Positions 30,570 through 31,293 of a stretch of 31,293 nucleotides of DNA are shown here, piece after piece. Numbering within the stretch: position 1 is the stretch's first letter; each line of letters begins with the position of its first letter. Position numbers and translations under genes: made by a program. This DNA comes from an uncultured Eubacteriales bacterium (GTDB taxonomy: Bacteria; Bacillota; Clostridia; Lachnospirales; CAG-274): contig CAJKOJ010000019.1 of the NCBI GenBank assembly GCA_905201505.1, positions 1 through 31,293 on the forward strand, read 5' to 3'. The notes beneath the pieces are model-generated. The model searched no databases. It saw nothing but the letters and a program-made list of their open reading frames with translations, and was not told the origin of the DNA.

Positions 30570-31293
30570 ATGACACAGAAAGAGATACTTGATCAGGCGA
30601 GGACCCGGCTGGGAGCATACTGCAAGGGGTGTGAGGTCTGCAACGGCCGGGTATGCAGGAATCAGATACCGGGGCCGGGGTCTAAGGGTGTGGGAGATAC
30701 GGCCATCCGGAACTATGATAAATGGAAGGAGATCCGGGTGCAGATGGATACTCTTTGTGAGAACCGTCCGGTGGACACCACCCTCAGCCTGTTTGGCAGG
30801 AAGTTTGCTTATCCGTTCTTTGCGGGCCCGGTTGGAGCAGTGAATCTGCATTATGGGGACTGTTATAATGATGCTTCTTACAATGATGTTCTTGTATCCG
30901 CCTGCGCTGAAGCCGGAATTGCGGCTATGACAGGAGACGGTGTCAACGACGTACTGGCATTGAAAGATGCCGACTGCAGTGTAGCCATGGCATCTGGAAG
31001 TGACGCGGCAGTACAGGCTTCGCAGGTGGTATTACTGGAGTCCAACTTTGCATGTATGCCGTCGGTAGTAATGGAAGGAAGACGGGTGGTTAATAACATC
31101 CAGCGTTCAGCCAGTCTGTTCCTGGTGAAGAATATCTTCTCCTTCCTGCTGGCCCTCATCTCCCTGTTCGCCACCTTCCCCTATCCGGTCACCCCCCTCC
31201 AGCTCTCCCTGCTCAGCGCCGTCACCATCGGCGTGCCCTCCTTCTTCCTGGCCCTGGAGCCCAACCACAGTCTGGTAAAGGGCAAGTTCCTGT
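30570..31293 (+). CDS. Chimeric open frame: alpha-hydroxy-acid oxidase N-terminus joined to P-type ATPase C-terminal half (runs off window)
   Basis: The frame is open for 241 codons to the window end. Residues 1-~121 match the N-terminus of FMN-dependent alpha-hydroxy-acid oxidising enzymes: ARTRLGAYCKGCEVCNG, IPGPGSKGVGDTAIRNYDKW landmarks, LFGRKFAYPFFAGPVGAVNLHYGD, SACAEAGIAAMTGDG. From residue ~122 it is a cation P-type ATPase: GDGVNDVLALKDADC (hinge motif), VAMASGSDAAVQASQVVLL, then membrane helices with FLVKNIFSFLLALISLF. The switch happens inside GDGVND, a motif similar in both families. G+C is far higher than in the rest of the window. Start at 30570 with AGGAGG (30556-30561). A real fusion would make no enzymatic sense; an assembly join or recombinant junk is more likely. 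Confidence 0.6.
   Translation, partial: MTQKEILDQARTRLGAYCKGCEVCNGRVCRNQIPGPGSKGVGDTAIRNYDKWKEIRVQMDTLCENRPVDTTLSLFGRKFAYPFFAGPVGAVNLHYGDCYNDASYNDVLVSACAEAGIAAMTGDGVNDVLALKDADCSVAMASGSDAAVQASQVVLLESNFACMPSVVMEGRRVVNNIQRSASLFLVKNIFSFLLALISLFATFPYPVTPLQLSLLSAVTIGVPSFFLALEPNHSLVKGKFL

Noticed and set aside
30570..31293. A new bifunctional oxidase-ATPase enzyme
   Set aside because: Both parts are incomplete (no FMN-binding barrel core, no ATPase phosphorylation domain) and the join lies at a shared short motif, so I do not treat it as a functional fusion.

Overview
The window looks like a low-GC, Gram-positive gut-type Bacillota (class Clostridia). Supporting signs are strong AGGAGG-type ribosome binding sites, TTGACA/TATAAT promoters, SLH and dockerin surface proteins, a T-box leader, a WalH/WalI-like gene pair and RecX/SmpB/RimO/PgsA housekeeping genes. 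The last ~0.73 kb is much richer in G+C and is probably not native to this locus, or is an assembly chimera.

Layout. 1-3300: 3' end of tRNA-Gly(GCC), then two exported surface proteins, one with a dockerin-like module and one with three SLH motifs, both with Thr/Glu/Ala-rich linkers. 3460-6125: the most unusual region. Three CRISPR arrays (4, 5 and 9 repeats; 15 spacers) lie in the same orientation. Each has its own copy of a ~145-bp leader and a near-identical hairpin at its end. A small type I toxin-antitoxin (TA) module, intact or decayed, precedes each leader. There are no cas genes in the window. 6335-8954 (minus strand): a ribbon-helix-helix protein, recX and a MATE exporter. 9189-11743: PHP phosphoesterase, smpB, malic enzyme. 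11999-17421: a WAL-type locus lacking the two-component genes walR/walK: an exported Ig-like protein, walH-like, walI-like, murA, walJ, rlmH. A perfect WalR-type box lies upstream of the first gene. 17591-20876: rimO, pgsA and an S41 protease. 21107-22714: pyrG. 23084-27943: complete branched-chain amino acid ABC transporter livJHMGF. 28116-28961: a 40-aa Cys-containing small ORF coupled to a three-Cys-motif (DUF5131/Gp37Gp68) protein. 29113-30199 (minus): a 47-aa protein overlapping an alpha/beta hydrolase. 30272-30524: promoter and T-box leader. 30570-end: an open frame joining the N-terminus of an FMN-dependent alpha-hydroxy-acid oxidase to the C-terminal half of a P-type ATPase.

How the genes work together. 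The 3.5-6.1 kb region appears to have grown by repeated duplication of a unit [TA - leader - array - hairpin]. The small hydrophobic toxins have their own promoters, Shine-Dalgarno-masking 5' UTRs and convergent antisense RNAs, so they could stabilise arrays that lack cas genes in cis. Co-localisation of type I TA modules and CRISPR arrays is known from Clostridioides difficile; here the modules are re-duplicated together with the leader and include one decayed copy that still keeps an antitoxin promoter. Elsewhere the genes are ordinary: cell-envelope synthesis and its regulation (wal locus, murA, pgsA), ribosome maintenance (smpB, rlmH, rimO), nucleotide synthesis (pyrG) and amino acid uptake (liv).
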